From: Geobacteraceae bacterium
GTDB taxonomy: Bacteria > Desulfobacterota > Desulfuromonadia > Geobacterales > Geobacteraceae
DNA length: 62,376 nt
Assembly (NCBI GenBank): GCA_009773645.1
Contig: WSYB01000033.1
Coordinates: 1 to 62,376 of the forward strand
Reading direction: 5' to 3'
The notes under the pieces are model-generated. The model was not told where the DNA came from. It saw only the letters and a program-made list of their open reading frames with translations, and searched no databases. Of the stretch, positions 61,722 through 62,376 are shown piece after piece. The position numbers and the translations under genes were made by a program. How positions within the stretch are numbered: the stretch's first letter is position 1; every line of letters begins with the position of its first letter.

Positions 61722-62376
61722 ATGAAGAGATGTCACATAGTGAGAGAGAACAAGCTTGCAATAGTAGCGATGCTGCTCTCACTGGCACTAACGTTCATTG
61801 CATCCGGTCCGGCCCAGGCCGCGCCCCAGTACAATCTCACCTGCAGCTCGTGCCACGGCATGCCGCCGCTTGATGCGCTGACCAGGGACATCAGCAGCGG
61901 CGCCTTCCAGGGGAACCACCAGACACATCAGCCTGCAAATGCTCAACCGGCCAACTGTACCCTTTGCCATAACAGCGCAGGCTTTACCACCAGCCATGAA
62001 AACGGCCAGATCGGCTTCCAGGCCAACATCAACAGCTCGCCGGCGACCGGTCAGTACAAGGTGAGTGGAGTTGCGGTGGCGTTCAAGAACCAGACCACGG
62101 TGCCGAAACTCGGCACCTGCTTCGGCGTCAATTGCCACTTTGAGAGTATATCGCCGACATGGGGGTCGGCAAACTTCAGCACAACAACCGACTGTTCGCA
62201 ATGTCACACGACCCCCGGCAGTTCAGCGGCACATACCAAGCACGATACATATTACAGCTGGGCAAGCAACGGCTGTGTCAAATGCCATCCCGACTACAAG
62301 ACCGGCCTGAAATTCTCCCACGCCACCAGCGCCGGCAACCGCGGTATCAGTGTAACCCTCAGTGAAGGCGGTTATG
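61722..62376 (+). CDS. Second tandem giant cytochrome, 3'-truncated by window edge
   Basis: Starts at ATG 61722 (MKRCHIVRENKLAIVAMLLS) after AAGGAGTCGAC; the in-frame ATG at 61704 precedes that site. A signal peptide ends GPAQAA. Visible heme sites are CSSCH, CTLCH, CFGVNCH (CX4CH), CSQCH and CVKCH, in the same order and spacing as in the gene at 56344. The last ~165 bp are almost identical in DNA to 56836-57000. The window ends at GGTTATG, just before the base position where the first copy is frameshifted. Confidence 0.9.
   Translation, partial: MKRCHIVRENKLAIVAMLLSLALTFIASGPAQAAPQYNLTCSSCHGMPPLDALTRDISSGAFQGNHQTHQPANAQPANCTLCHNSAGFTTSHENGQIGFQANINSSPATGQYKVSGVAVAFKNQTTVPKLGTCFGVNCHFESISPTWGSANFSTTTDCSQCHTTPGSSAAHTKHDTYYSWASNGCVKCHPDYKTGLKFSHATSAGNRGISVTLSEGGY

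Overview
The window looks like chromosomal DNA of a dissimilatory metal-reducing Desulfuromonadales bacterium (Geobacter/Geotalea type). The evidence is several c-type multiheme cytochromes (three very large, using both CXXCH and CX4CH heme sites), many PAS kinases and methyl-accepting receptors, sigma-54 and sigma-28 signals, and a respiratory arsenate reductase. No complete tRNA, rRNA, CRISPR array, insertion sequence or prophage gene was seen.

Layout. 1-11.5 kb is mixed housekeeping and signalling: the 3' part of rtcA, a PAS protein, two related sensor kinases (1445-3796, 4530-6104) that share palindromic upstream sites, carbamate kinase, a SEC-C protein, a methyltransferase, an Imm27-like orphan immunity protein, a quinone oxidoreductase and a ferredoxin. 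11.5-29 kb is an arsenic island. A nearly unbroken minus-strand run of genes (arsR, acr3, a universal-stress-protein relic, tatA, mobA, a ModE-like regulator, moeA, moaA, a MOSC gene, a periplasmic thioredoxin, ccdA, then tetR and a four-gene efflux system) lies opposite a plus-strand arr operon (triheme cytochrome, arrA, arrB, a TorD-type chaperone, a polyferredoxin). Together these could supply arsenite export, Tat export, molybdenum cofactor, apocytochrome thiol reduction and electron delivery for arsenate respiration. 29-36 kb holds two chemoreceptor genes, each beside an orphan PstS-like periplasmic binding protein; one pair sits behind a good sigma-28 promoter, suggesting a taxis module for an oxyanion.

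36-46 kb has a putative metallopeptidase, a small operon pairing a BadF-type activase with an HgdB-type iron-sulfur protein and a membrane-anchored diheme cytochrome, then murI, a GerMN protein, a short metH, a split transketolase and an atypical pseudopilin. 46-62 kb is a probable extracellular electron-transfer locus: a heme-binding (CHICH) sensor kinase and an NtrC-type regulator with a changed GAFTGA loop, a sigma-54 promoter, an NHL/Ig-like/dockerin-like secreted protein, a 27-heme-site cytochrome, and a tandem pair of still larger cytochromes. The first of that pair is split by a single-base frameshift into segments with 5 and 39 heme sites; the second is cut by the window edge.

Dispersed repeats are a recurring theme. 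Tandem heptamer arrays lie at four intergenic sites, a GTTTCC-type repeat occurs three times, and a 19-bp inverted repeat flanks the GerMN-metH junction. In three genes these repeats now encode one or both protein ends.
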